Below, one piece after another: positions 15,392 through 24,458 of a stretch of 64,000 bases of DNA (its first letter is position 1; each line of letters starts with the position of its first letter). A program made the position numbers and the translations under genes. The stretch covers positions 1 through 64,000 of the forward strand of contig JAJXUD010000016.1 of NCBI GenBank assembly GCA_021783235.1, given 5' to 3'. The notes beneath the pieces are model-generated. The model was not told the origin of the DNA. It searched no databases and saw only the letters and a program-made list of their open reading frames with translations. Source of the DNA: Myxococcales bacterium. Lineage in GTDB: Bacteria > Myxococcota > Myxococcia > Myxococcales > JAKAPL01.

Positions 15392-16144
15392 ATGGTCGAA
15401 CGATTCGGCAGGCGCGGCTTCGGGCCGCTCGCGAGTGTGCCGCCGGTGACGCTGCGCCTCGTCGTCGCCACCGGCGTGACGACGCTGCTCTGCGTGGTCA
15501 CATCCCACCTCGGGCACGAAGAGGTGCTCGAGGCATTCCTCCTGCGCCCCTACCAGGTGATCCCGGGGCTGCGGGTCTGGAAGCTCGTCAGCTACCTCTT
15601 CGTCTCGGGGCTCGACCCGATCGACTTTCTGGTCTCGCTCGCGGTCCTCTACTTCTTTGGGGCCTGGTTCGAGCGGAGCTGGGGGCCGCGCCGCTTCCTC
15701 TTCTTTTACGTCGCCTCCGGGGCCGGGGCGGCGCTCGGCACGACGATCGTGGGCCTCTTCAGCTCGGCGGTGGCTCGCAGCCCCTACTTCGGGATCTGGC
15801 CCGTGATGGAGGCGCTCACCGTGGCGCTCGGGGTGCTCGAGCCGAACTCCGAGGTCTACTTTTATTTTCTCCTGCCGGTGAAGGCGCGGCTCCTCATGTT
15901 CCTCTCCTGGGGCCTCCTCTTATTGTTCATCGTCTTCTCGGGGAGCCCGGTGCCGTATGTCGCGGCGGCCTTCGGGGCCGTGATGGGGCTCGCCTTGACC
16001 CTGGGCGCTGGGGGGCCGCGGCGCGCGCTCTTGCGGCTGCGGGCGGCCTGGATCGAGCGGCAGCTCGCCCGCCGCAGCCGCCACCTCAAAGTCGTGCGGC
16101 CCGAGGACGAACAGAAGGACGGCGGGAACGGCTGGCTGAACTGA
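15392..16144 (+). CDS. Rhomboid-fold membrane protein lacking catalytic residues, 250 aa
   Basis: Hydrophobic segments and the YFFGAWFERSWGPRRFLFFY block (the rhomboid L1-TM2/TM3 region) place this in the rhomboid superfamily of intramembrane serine proteases, with six predicted membrane helices. The catalytic GxSG is replaced by Gly134-Ile135-Trp136-Pro137, and the TM6 His that should follow the VA of VAHLGG-type motifs is Ala (about residue 192, in YVAAAFGAVMG). Both residues of the catalytic dyad are therefore missing. Known inactive relatives (iRhoms, derlins, UBAC2) act as chaperones or substrate binders, and a similar role is an inference here. A charged C-terminal tail of about 45 residues follows the last helix. 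Confidence 0.85.
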   Translation: MVERFGRRGFGPLASVPPVTLRLVVATGVTTLLCVVTSHLGHEEVLEAFLLRPYQVIPGLRVWKLVSYLFVSGLDPIDFLVSLAVLYFFGAWFERSWGPRRFLFFYVASGAGAALGTTIVGLFSSAVARSPYFGIWPVMEALTVALGVLEPNSEVYFYFLLPVKARLLMFLSWGLLLLFIVFSGSPVPYVAAAFGAVMGLALTLGAGGPRRALLRLRAAWIERQLARRSRHLKVVRPEDEQKDGGNGWLN

Positions 16145-16302
16145 CGCCCGACGACCCGTTCGGTCGAGGAGGGAGCCCGGCGAGGTCGGCCGGGGCGGCG
16201 GGGCGCGAGCTCCTGCCAGCTGCTTTTCGGTTAAGTCAGCGGCTCGTTCCCCGTGAATGGTCTCTTCGCGGTCATCCGTTGCCCTGCCGGTCGAAGGCCG
16301 AG

Positions 16303-16334
16303 CGACTGCAAAGCAGTCGACAATCTGGTATCAT
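16303..16334 (+). promoter_or_regulatory. Palindrome and possible -10 before the LuxR-type gene
   Basis: cgactgc (16303-16309) and gcagtcg (16313-16319) form a perfect 7-bp inverted repeat with an AAA centre. TATCAT (16329-16334) or gacaat (16319-16324) could be the -10; no good -35 is present. The 17-bp palindrome, sitting directly before a gene for an HTH protein, looks like an activator or autoregulatory site. Confidence 0.4.
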
Positions 16335-17289
16335 GGGCGAAAATCCCCCAATTCCCGTGAACGAGGTCCCCAACCAGCTCATCGCCGCGCTCCTCGGCTC
16401 CGCCGAGGCAATGGGCCACCGGGTTTCCCCCCTCGTGCGCGGCCTGCCGTTTCGGGGGCGGCCCTGGGAGCGGGTCTCCGCCGGCGGACGAACCGACTGG
16501 GAGCTGTTCGCGGCGCTGCTCGACCGCATCGAGCGGGCGGTCGGAGTTTTCGGCCTCCAGCGGTTGGGGGAGCGGCTCGCGACCCAGTCTCGTCAAGCCC
16601 TCGTGATCCGGGAGCTCGGTGTGACGGCCCGCGAGGCCTTCGAGCTCGTCAACGGGCACGTCTTCCCGTGGCTCCTGCCGCAGGTCGCCTGCCGGCAGCG
16701 TTTCTTGGGGCGCGACCGGGTCGTGGTCGAGCTCGAGCTTCCCCGGGGCTGGCGCCGCTCGGAGGCCTGGTTCCATCTCGGGCACGGAGCGCAGCGGGCG
16801 CTCCCCACCCTCGCTGGGGCCCCGCCCGCCGAGGTCGACGCCAGCTTCGATGGGCAGAGGGGCGTCTATCGGATCCGGCTCGCTCGGCCGCGACGGCGCA
16901 TGCGCCGGCGCGTCGGGCCGAGCGCCGTCGAACTCTACAAGGCGATGCTCGCGGGCCAGCGCGAGGAGATCCTCTGGACGATCCGGGTCTCGAACGCCCA
17001 GCTCGGCCACGCGAACGAGCTACGCGAACGGGCGCGGCTCCTCGGCGTCGCCTGGAGCCTCTCGGCGCGGCAGGCCGAGTGCCTTCGGCTCGTCGGCGTC
17101 GGGCGGACGAGGGCGGAGATCGGAAAGAGCCTCCGGGTCTCGCCGAGGGTCGTTTCGTCCGAGATCGAGCGCATCCTCGGGCGCTCCGGGATCCGAGACG
17201 CCCAGAGCCTCATCCGAAGGTTCTGGGAAGGCTACCGCACCGCCGAAGATCCCGCCGTGCCAGGGGTGAGGGGTCGGAGAAGAAGGTGA
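16333..17289 (+). CDS. LuxR-type HTH transcriptional regulator, 318 aa
   Basis: The C-terminal 70 residues carry a LuxR/FixJ-type helix-turn-helix: SLSARQAECLRLVGVGRTRAEIGKSLRVSPRVVSSEIERILGR with the expected recognition helix, split here by its turn, and a following RDAQSLIRRFWEG. The N-terminal 200 residues are not a recognisable receiver or PAS domain. They contain Trp- and Arg-rich stretches (RGLPFRGRPWERVSAGGRTDW) and resemble the DUF2378-type or heme-NO-binding-like sensing regions of myxobacterial regulators, but only loosely. Start: ATG 16333 is taken; GTG 16357 is possible, and would be preferred if TATCAT at 16329 is the -10. The stop overlaps the rsmE start (GTGA). Confidence 0.75.
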   Translation: MGENPPIPVNEVPNQLIAALLGSAEAMGHRVSPLVRGLPFRGRPWERVSAGGRTDWELFAALLDRIERAVGVFGLQRLGERLATQSRQALVIRELGVTAREAFELVNGHVFPWLLPQVACRQRFLGRDRVVVELELPRGWRRSEAWFHLGHGAQRALPTLAGAPPAEVDASFDGQRGVYRIRLARPRRRMRRRVGPSAVELYKAMLAGQREEILWTIRVSNAQLGHANELRERARLLGVAWSLSARQAECLRLVGVGRTRAEIGKSLRVSPRVVSSEIERILGRSGIRDAQSLIRRFWEGYRTAEDPAVPGVRGRRRR

Positions 17290-18017
17290 TTCGTCTCCTC
17301 GTCGCCGGAGATCTTGAGGGCGAGCGTGCGGCGCTCGGCCCGGAGGCGGCGCACTACCTCGGGAGAGTGCTGCGGCTCGCGCCCGGTGCCGAGATCGAGG
17401 CCTTCGACGGTCGCGGGCTGCGCCGCCGCGCTCGACTGACGAGGCTGTCGGATGACGGCGGAGAGCTGGAACTCGGCGAGCGGCTCGCGGAGGCGGCCCG
17501 CCGGCTCGAGATCTCGCTCTGGCAGGGGCTCGCCAAGGGGGAGAAGCTCGACTGGGTCGTTCAGAAGGCCACCGAGCTCGGCGTGAGCGAGATCGTGCCC
17601 TTCGCGAGCGCCCGCTCGGTCGTGCGGCTCCCCATCGAGCGGGCGCAGGGTCGAGTAGCCCGCTGGCGGAAGATCGCCGAAGAGGCCGCGCGCCAGTCGA
17701 ACCGGACGGACGTCCCGCGGGTGACGCCACCGGCTACGCTCGAGGAGCTCGCCCGCCGCTGCGCGGGCGGCTCGCCCGTCGTGGCGCTCCACCCCGGGGC
17801 TCCGCTGCCCTTCGGCGAGGCGCTCGCCCGCTCGCGCGGGTCGGGCTCTCTCGCCCTCGCGGTCGGCCCCGAGGGCGGCTTCGAGCCGGCCGAGCTCTCC
17901 GCGCTCGAGGGGGCGGGCGCGCTCCTCGCCTCGCTCGGCGCGCTCGTGCTGCGGACGGAGACCGCGGGGCTCGTCGCCTGCGCGCTCGCGGCGTTCGCTG
18001 CAGGCGACCTCGGCTGA
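17286..18017 (+). CDS. rsmE: 16S rRNA m3U1498 methyltransferase RsmE
   Basis: RsmE methylates U1498 of 16S rRNA in the small-subunit decoding centre using S-adenosylmethionine. The 243-aa protein has an N-terminal PUA-like domain (AHYLGRVLRLAPGAEIEAFDG) and a C-terminal SPOUT knot. Family markers are LWQGLAKGEKLDWVVQKATELGV, the EEAARQSNRTDVPRV block and the SAM-binding knot LAVGPEGGFEPAEL with LGALVLRTETAG. The GTG at 17286 overlaps the previous stop and has a purine-rich GGAGAAG upstream. Length is typical. No promoter of its own is apparent. Confidence 0.95.
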   Translation: MIRLLVAGDLEGERAALGPEAAHYLGRVLRLAPGAEIEAFDGRGLRRRARLTRLSDDGGELELGERLAEAARRLEISLWQGLAKGEKLDWVVQKATELGVSEIVPFASARSVVRLPIERAQGRVARWRKIAEEAARQSNRTDVPRVTPPATLEELARRCAGGSPVVALHPGAPLPFGEALARSRGSGSLALAVGPEGGFEPAELSALEGAGALLASLGALVLRTETAGLVACALAAFAAGDLG

Positions 18018-18141
18018 GCCCGACCCCCTGGGCCACGAACCGCCTGCGGCGAGCGGCTGCAGGCGCAGAGGGCGGATGGACTTCGAGGCCGACGACGGCT
18101 TCGTCAAACGCTTCGAAGCGGTGTCCTCGGGTGCGGTTTTG

Positions 18142-18170
18142 TTGACCCCGTGAGGGTCCGAAAGTAACGT
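18142..18170 (+). promoter_or_regulatory. Predicted promoter of the RDD-pilD-kinase-regulator operon
   Basis: TTGACC (18142-18147) and TAACGT (18165-18170) are 17 nt apart, and the ATG at 18181 follows 10 nt later. A GTG at 18169 lies inside the -10 element and is therefore unlikely as a start. Confidence 0.55.
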
Positions 18171-18180
18171 GATTGGCCCG

Positions 18181-19152
18181 ATGATCGCCTGTCCGTCCTG
18201 CCGCAAGGAACTCCCCGGTCCGCTGGCATTCTGCCCCGCGTGCGGGCAGCCGACCGGGCTCGTGCCCCCACGGGCGGCGCCACCTCTCGCGGCGGCGCCA
18301 CGGCCCGCGGCCCCGCCGCCCGCGACCCGTCCCGCCGTGGCGAAGCCCTTCGGCGCGACCCTGCACCCCCTGCTGGGCCAGCGGTTCCACGACACCGCGC
18401 CCGGTCCCGTCTCACCCGCGAGCCTCGCGCGGTCGCTCGACTCGCAGCCGCCGGAGCCGGCGCTCCTCGCGCGGGATCTGCCGCTCGACCGGCGCACCGA
18501 GGTGGCCCGCGCGGCCGTGCCGCCCACCCCCGCTCGCCCGCCGCTGGGCGATCTCGTGCCGCCGCCGGCTGCAGCGCAGCCCGCATTGGTCGAGCCGTCT
18601 CGACCCGAAGCCGCCGTTTGCGTCCGGACGCCCTCCGACGATGCGGAGGGCGTCGCCCGGCGCGCTCGGGTGGCGCCGGGCTGGCGGCGCCTCGGCTCAT
18701 GGCTCGTGGACGGCGCCGTGCTCGTCGGGCTCGCGGCTCTCTTCCTCGGGCTCGCCGCCTCGCTCGTCCATCACGGCCCGTCCAGCCGGCAGACGGGGCT
18801 CGACTGGCTCGCCGAGACGACGCTCGCCTACCGCCGCCTCTGGGGTCCGGGGGCGGGTCTCGTCGGCCTGCTGGCCTTCGCCTACGAGGCGCTCTTCACG
18901 GCGCTCGGAGGCCAGACCCCGGGCAAGCGCGCCTTCGGGCTGCGAGTCGTCGACCGGCACGGGCTCTGTCCGTCGCCGCTCCGGGCCGCGGGTCGGGCCG
19001 TCGCGTCCCTGGCCTCGGGCTTCGCGGCCTGCGCCGGATTGCTGCTCGCGCTCGTCGACGGCCGTGGGCAGGCGCTCCACGACAAGCTCGCCGGGACGTT
19101 CGTCGTGGTCGGGCCCGTCGGCGAAAACCTCTCCCCATCGAACGGGGCCTAG
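18181..19152 (+). CDS. Zinc-ribbon and RDD-domain membrane protein, 323 aa
   Basis: The first 22 residues are a zinc ribbon with two CxxC pairs (Cys4, Cys7, Cys18, Cys21). A Pro/Ala-rich linker of about 130 residues follows, then an RDD domain with three to four membrane helices: GWRRLGSWLVDGAVLVGLAA (Arg/Asp of helix 1) and GGQTPGKRAFGLRVVDRHG, the diagnostic RDD segment, then LHDKLAGTFVVV at the end. RDD proteins are generally of unknown function, some acting as ion exchangers. The gene heads the pilD operon, with its stop directly abutting the TTG start of pilD, so a link to pilus assembly is possible but unproven. Start choice rests on the promoter position. Confidence 0.85.
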   Translation: MIACPSCRKELPGPLAFCPACGQPTGLVPPRAAPPLAAAPRPAAPPPATRPAVAKPFGATLHPLLGQRFHDTAPGPVSPASLARSLDSQPPEPALLARDLPLDRRTEVARAAVPPTPARPPLGDLVPPPAAAQPALVEPSRPEAAVCVRTPSDDAEGVARRARVAPGWRRLGSWLVDGAVLVGLAALFLGLAASLVHHGPSSRQTGLDWLAETTLAYRRLWGPGAGLVGLLAFAYEALFTALGGQTPGKRAFGLRVVDRHGLCPSPLRAAGRAVASLASGFAACAGLLLALVDGRGQALHDKLAGTFVVVGPVGENLSPSNGA

Positions 19153-20001
19153 TTGCCGGCGGGGCTGCGCTCCCTGGTCTTCTTTGGCGCGTTCGCCTTC
19201 GGCGCCCTCTGGGGGAGCTTCTTGAACGTCGTCATCGTCCGCGTCCCGCGGGGCGAGTCGATCGTCTTCCCTGGCTCGCACTGCGTCGTCTGCAAGAAGC
19301 GGATCCGGCCTTGGGACAACGTCCCGATCCTGAGCTGGCTCTGGCTTTGGGGGCGCTGCCGCGATTGCGGCGCGCGCATCTCCCCCCGCTACGCGATCGT
19401 CGAGGTGCTCGGGGGGCTCTTCGGCGTGGCCGTGGTCGCCGCGTTCGGCCCGTCCGTCGCGGCGCTCGGCTTCTTCGTCTTCCTCGCGCTCCTGCTCGCC
19501 ATCGCGGCGATCGACCTCGAGCACTGGATCATCCCCCACGAGCTCTCGTGGCCCGGGATCGCGCTCGGCCTCGCCTTCTCGCCCATGAACCCGCGGACCG
19601 GGCCCCTCGAGGCGGCGCTCGGCGCCGCCATCGCCTGGGCGGTCTTCACACTCTTGTCGTTCATCGGGGAGAAGATCTTCAAGAAGGAGGCGCTCGGCCT
19701 CGGCGACCGCTGGTTGCTTGCCATGGAGGGTGCGTTCCTCGGGCTGCCCGCGCTGCTTCCGATCGTCTTCTTGGCGTCGTTCCAGGGCTCGATCGTCGGG
19801 CTCGCGCTGATCGCCGCCGGGCGCAGCCAGACGGGCGAGCCCGCCGCCGGCGCCGAGGCCGACGGGGAGGCATGGGTCCCCCCCAAGAACGCCTTGCCGT
19901 TTGGCCCCTTCCTCGCCCTCGCGGGAATCGAGATCCTCTTCTTCGGTCCCTGGCTCGTGCGCAGCTACTCGAGCTGGGTGGCGCACTGGGTGGCGCGGTG
20001 A
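19153..20001 (+). CDS. pilD: Prepilin peptidase / N-methyltransferase PilD
   Basis: PilD is the inner-membrane aspartyl protease that removes the leader of type IV prepilins and methylates the new N-terminus. The 282-aa protein has the N-terminal motif GSFLNVVIVRVPRGES, the cytoplasmic zinc-binding pairs Cys44/Cys47 and Cys69/Cys72, and the two catalytic aspartates, Asp121 in AAIDLEHWIIP and Asp185 in the LGLGD motif. It is predicted to have seven or eight membrane helices. The only available start is TTG at 19153, directly after the TAG of the preceding gene. The stop shares a base with the next ATG (TGATG). A poorly conserved extra 25-residue loop precedes the last helix. Confidence 0.94.
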   Translation: MPAGLRSLVFFGAFAFGALWGSFLNVVIVRVPRGESIVFPGSHCVVCKKRIRPWDNVPILSWLWLWGRCRDCGARISPRYAIVEVLGGLFGVAVVAAFGPSVAALGFFVFLALLLAIAAIDLEHWIIPHELSWPGIALGLAFSPMNPRTGPLEAALGAAIAWAVFTLLSFIGEKIFKKEALGLGDRWLLAMEGAFLGLPALLPIVFLASFQGSIVGLALIAAGRSQTGEPAAGAEADGEAWVPPKNALPFGPFLALAGIEILFFGPWLVRSYSSWVAHWVAR

Positions 20002-21097
20002 TGCGCCCCTCTCCCCCTCGCCGAGCGGTTCGGCGCCGCCTCGCGCTGCTCTGGGGCGGGGGGCTCGTGCTCTGCCTCTTGCCGATCGCGCTCGCATTCT
20101 CCCTGCGGGTCGGAATGGCCTTTCGGCACGGCCGGATCGACGCCCACCTACCGGTGAGACTCGTCCTGGGGATCGCGGGCGGCGCGGCGGCCGCCTGGGT
20201 CATCGGCCTCTGGCTCAGCGATCGTTCCCTCGGGCCGACGCTCGACCGGCTCCACGAGATGGCGGAGGGCGCGGCGGAACTCGCGCTTCCGGACGAACTC
20301 GTGCCGGCCCTCCGGTCGGCCCACCTGACGTCGGCGTTCGGGCAGCTCGCGGCGCGGCTGCAGGAGGCCGACGTCCGGCTCAGGGCGCAGATCGCCGAGC
20401 TCGAGCGGGCGCGCGCGGAGCTGCTTCGTTCCGAGCGGCTCGCGACCATCGGCCGGCTCGCCGCGGGCATCGGCCACGAGATCGGAAACCCGCTCGGAGC
20501 ACTGCTCGGCTTCGTGGACATCGGAGAGCAGGAGGGCTCGGGCGCGGTGCTCCCCGCCATCCGGGCCGAGGCGCTGCGGATCCATCGGACGGTCCAGGAG
20601 TTGATGGACTTCGCGCGGCCGGGCAAGATGGAACTCGCGCCGGCATCGCTCCAACGCTCCCTCGACGCGGCCCTCCGGCTGGTTCGCGCCCACCCGAAGT
20701 GGCGGTCGATGAAGACGATCCTCGAGCTGCAGCAGGGCCTTCCCCCCGTGAGGGCGAGCGAGCATCACCTCGTCCAGGTGCTCGTGAACTTGCTGCTCAA
20801 CGCGGCGGACGCCTGTGGCGGCGAAGGGACGGTTACCGTGCGGGCCGCGAGTGAGGTCGGGCGCGTGGTCGCGTGGGTCGCGGATGACGGTCCCGGGTTG
20901 CCAGAGGGGGCCGAGGAGCAGCTCTTCGAGCCGTTTTTCACCACCAAGGCTCGGGGGGAAGGGACCGGGCTCGGACTCGCAGTCTGCCGCAGGCTGATGG
21001 AGGGCTTCGGGGGCGAGATCCGGGCCGAGCGAGCCGACCGGGGCGCATCCTTCCGCCTCGTCTTCTCCTCGGCCGGCGCCCCCGGCGAGGCTGCGGC

Positions 21098-21101
<4 letters not shown>
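20001..21101 (+). CDS. NtrB/PilS-like sensor histidine kinase, 366 aa
   Basis: Two N-terminal membrane helices (about residues 14-36 and 52-72) enclose only a short periplasmic loop, so a classic extracellular sensor domain is absent. A HAMP-like coiled coil (about 75-145) leads to the dimerisation/phosphoacceptor domain with His159 in LAAGIGHEIGNPLGALLGF. The ATPase domain has the N box (LVNLLLNAADACG), G1 (DDGPGLP), F box (FEPFFTTKARGEGTGLGL) and G2. No PAS domain is seen. The gene overlaps the NtrC-type regulator downstream by ATGA, forming a two-component pair; next to pilD and pilMNOPQ the pair is best called PilS/PilR-like, but no pilA is nearby. Confidence 0.9.
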
Positions 21102-22465
<1,364 letters not shown>

Positions 22466-22473
22466 AGGTCCAA

Positions 22474-22493
22474 TGAACCCTAACTTGGGTTCA
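22474..22493. repeat. Perfect 7-bp inverted repeat between the regulator and the XRE gene
   Basis: tgaaccc (22474-22480), a 6-nt loop (taactt), then gggttca (22487-22493). It lies 24 nt before the -35 of the next promoter, and no T-run follows. An operator for the XRE regulator or for the PilR-like protein is a better reading than a terminator. Confidence 0.5.
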
Positions 22494-22516
22494 CTGCTCC
22501 TCACGTGGTGGCTTTC

Positions 22517-22546
22517 TTGACTCGGATCGCGACCGGACGCTAGGAT
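22517..22546 (+). promoter_or_regulatory. Predicted promoter of the XRE-pilMNOPQ operon
   Basis: TTGACT (22517-22522) and TAGGAT (22541-22546), 18 nt apart. The GTG at 22556 lies 9 nt beyond the -10 element, again with no Shine-Dalgarno sequence, so a leaderless message is predicted. Confidence 0.6.
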
Positions 22547-22555
22547 CCCTGGCGG

Positions 22556-22807
22556 GTGATCGAAATGCAGACCGGGAGGGCCGAGTTGCTGCGAAAGGCC
22601 AGAAACAACGTGCAGAAGATCAGAGAGGCCCAGCTGCTCAGCAAGGCCGAGCTCGCGAGGCGCGCGGGCATCTCGACGTTGACCATCGATCGGGTGGAGG
22701 CCGGCAACGACTGCCGCCTCGACACCAAGCGCAAGATCATCTTGGCGCTGGGGCTGAGCATCGCCGATCGCGAACGCGTCTTCGGATCCACCCGCAAGGG
22801 TGGCTGA
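22556..22807 (+). CDS. Small XRE/Cro-type DNA-binding protein, 83 aa
   Basis: The protein is little more than a helix-turn-helix: LRKARNNVQKIREAQLLSK, then AELARRAGISTLTIDRVEAG as the recognition unit, then a short helical tail (RLDTKRKIILALGLSIADRERVFG). Such single-domain XRE proteins usually bind a palindromic operator as dimers. GTG at 22556 fits the near-leaderless promoter; ATG 22565 is an alternative. The next gene, pilM, starts 15 nt after its stop, so this regulator is cotranscribed with the pilus alignment complex. The inverted repeat at 22474-22493 is a candidate operator. Regulation of pilMNOPQ by this protein is inferred from position only. Confidence 0.85.
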   Translation: MIEMQTGRAELLRKARNNVQKIREAQLLSKAELARRAGISTLTIDRVEAGNDCRLDTKRKIILALGLSIADRERVFGSTRKGG

Positions 22808-22822
22808 CAGGGAGGCGTGGCG

Positions 22823-23887
22823 ATGGCGAATCGAAGGTTGGCGGTTGGACTGGACATCGGCTCGAGCTCGGTGAAGCTCGCGCGTCTCAAGGAGACGAAG
22901 CGCGGCTTCTCTCTGCTCAGCTACGCCTCGGCGCCGCTTCCCCCGGAGGCCATCGTGGACGGCGCGCTCATGAACAGCGCGGCGATCGTGAGCGCGATCC
23001 AGGATCTCTGCGCGGCTAACAAGATCAAGGCGAGGGAGGCAGCCATCGGGGTCAGCGGTCACTCGGTGATCATCAAGAAGATCACGCTGCCGAGGATGAC
23101 GCAGGAAGAACTCGACGAGTCGATCCAGTGGGAGGCTGAGCAGTACATCCCCTTCGACGTCAAGGACGTCAACATCGACACGCAGATTCTCGGCGAGAAG
23201 GGCGAGGGGACGGGGCAGATGGACGTCCTGCTGGTCGCCGCCAAGAAGGACATGATCAACGACTACGTCTCGGTCGTGACCGAGGCGGGGTTGCAGCCGG
23301 TGGTGGTCGACGTCGACGCCTTCGCGGTACAGAACATGTTCGAGGCGAACTACGAGCAGGTGGCCGGCGAGACGATCGTCCTCATCAACGCCGGCGCGAG
23401 CGTCGTCAACATCAACGTCGTCACGAATGGCGCGAGCACGTTCACCCGCGACATCACGGTGGGCGGCAACCAGTTCACCGAAGAGATCCAGAAGCAGCTC
23501 AACGTGAGCTACGACGAGGCCGAGGCACTCAAGGTCGGTGGGCAGCGCGCTGGCGAGGCGGACGCGGTCGTCCCCCAGGAGGTCGAGCGCGTCATGCTGG
23601 GCGTCGCCGAGCAGATGGCCGGCGAGATCCAGAGATCGCTCGATTTCTACTCCGCGACGGCCGCCGACTCGCACTTCTCGAAGGTCTACCTCTCGGGCGG
23701 CGCGGCGCGGGTCCCGGCCCTCTTCAAGGTCATCGAGCAGCGGGTCGGCGTTCCGGTCGAGATCTTGAACCCCTTCAAGTCGATCGAGGTCGACAACCGG
23801 AAGTTCGATCCGCAGCACATCCTCGAGATCGCGCCGGCGGCTGCCGTCGCCGTCGGTCTCGCCCTCAGAAGCCCCGGGGACAAGTAG
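22823..23887 (+). CDS. pilM: Type IV pilus assembly ATPase-like protein PilM
   Basis: PilM is the cytoplasmic actin-like component that binds the short N-terminal tail of PilN and helps align the pilus secretin with the inner-membrane platform. The 354-aa protein begins with the phosphate-1 motif GLDIGSSSVKLARL and has the type-specific QWEAEQYIPFDV block, NINVVTNG and the VYLSGGAARVPAL phosphate-2/adenosine region of the FtsA/PilM fold. The ATG at 22823 has GGGAGG 7 nt upstream; a GTG at 22817 is too close to that sequence. First structural gene of the pilMNOPQ run. Confidence 0.96.
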   Translation: MANRRLAVGLDIGSSSVKLARLKETKRGFSLLSYASAPLPPEAIVDGALMNSAAIVSAIQDLCAANKIKAREAAIGVSGHSVIIKKITLPRMTQEELDESIQWEAEQYIPFDVKDVNIDTQILGEKGEGTGQMDVLLVAAKKDMINDYVSVVTEAGLQPVVVDVDAFAVQNMFEANYEQVAGETIVLINAGASVVNINVVTNGASTFTRDITVGGNQFTEEIQKQLNVSYDEAEALKVGGQRAGEADAVVPQEVERVMLGVAEQMAGEIQRSLDFYSATAADSHFSKVYLSGGAARVPALFKVIEQRVGVPVEILNPFKSIEVDNRKFDPQHILEIAPAAAVAVGLALRSPGDK

Positions 23888-23897
23888 GAGGGCGATC

Positions 23898-24449
23898 ATG
23901 ATCCACATCAATCTCATCCCCATTCGGCAGGCGAAGAAGCGTGAGTTCGGGCGGCAGCAGCTCATTCTCTTTGGACTGCTCCTGGTCGGCGGCCTCTTCG
24001 CCAACTACAGCTGGATCAGCCACGTGCAGGATCAGCTCGACCAGCGCAAAGGTCAGGTCGCGAAGCTGCAGAACGACATCAAGCAGCTCGAGAAGGTCAT
24101 CGGCGAGGTCAACTCCATCACGAAGGAGAAGAAGGACCTCGAGGACAAGCTCAAGGTGCTGGAGGCGCTCAAGAAGCGTCGAACGGGGCCGGTCAAGTTG
24201 ATGGACGCGCTCGCCCAGCTCATCCCCGCGCACGTCTGGTTGACCGATCTCGGGGACCACGGCGGGTCCTGGGAGCTGTCCGGCTACGGGATGACGAACG
24301 ATGACGTCGCCGAGTTCATGCGGGAGCTGAAGCGCTCGCCGTATTTCAAGAACATCGTGCTCAAGAAGGTCAACGTCCAGGACGTCCAGGGACCGGTCCC
24401 GCAGGTCGTCCAGTTCCAGCTTTCTTGCTCGGTCAACTACGCCGCCTAG
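23898..24449 (+). CDS. pilN: Type IV pilus alignment protein PilN
   Basis: PilN is a bitopic inner-membrane protein whose cytoplasmic tail binds PilM and whose periplasmic part pairs with PilO. The 183-aa product starts with the diagnostic MIHINLIPIRQAKKRE tail (NLxP motif), followed by one membrane helix (about residues 22-41), a coiled coil (QDQLDQRKGQVAKLQNDI...) of about 60 residues and a ferredoxin-like C-terminal domain. The gap to pilM is 10 nt and to pilO 9 nt, with the order as in other pilMNOPQ loci. Confidence 0.95.
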   Translation: MIHINLIPIRQAKKREFGRQQLILFGLLLVGGLFANYSWISHVQDQLDQRKGQVAKLQNDIKQLEKVIGEVNSITKEKKDLEDKLKVLEALKKRRTGPVKLMDALAQLIPAHVWLTDLGDHGGSWELSGYGMTNDDVAEFMRELKRSPYFKNIVLKKVNVQDVQGPVPQVVQFQLSCSVNYAA

Positions 24450-24458
24450 GGGATCTCC

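Noticed and set aside
22474-22493. Rho-independent terminator after the PilR-like gene
   Set aside because: The stem is only 7 bp and no T-run follows; an operator is the better reading.
22501-22556. Sigma-54 (-24/-12) promoter before pilM
   Set aside because: The TGG and TTG elements present do not have the required spacing, while a good TTGACT/TAGGAT sigma70-type pair is present.
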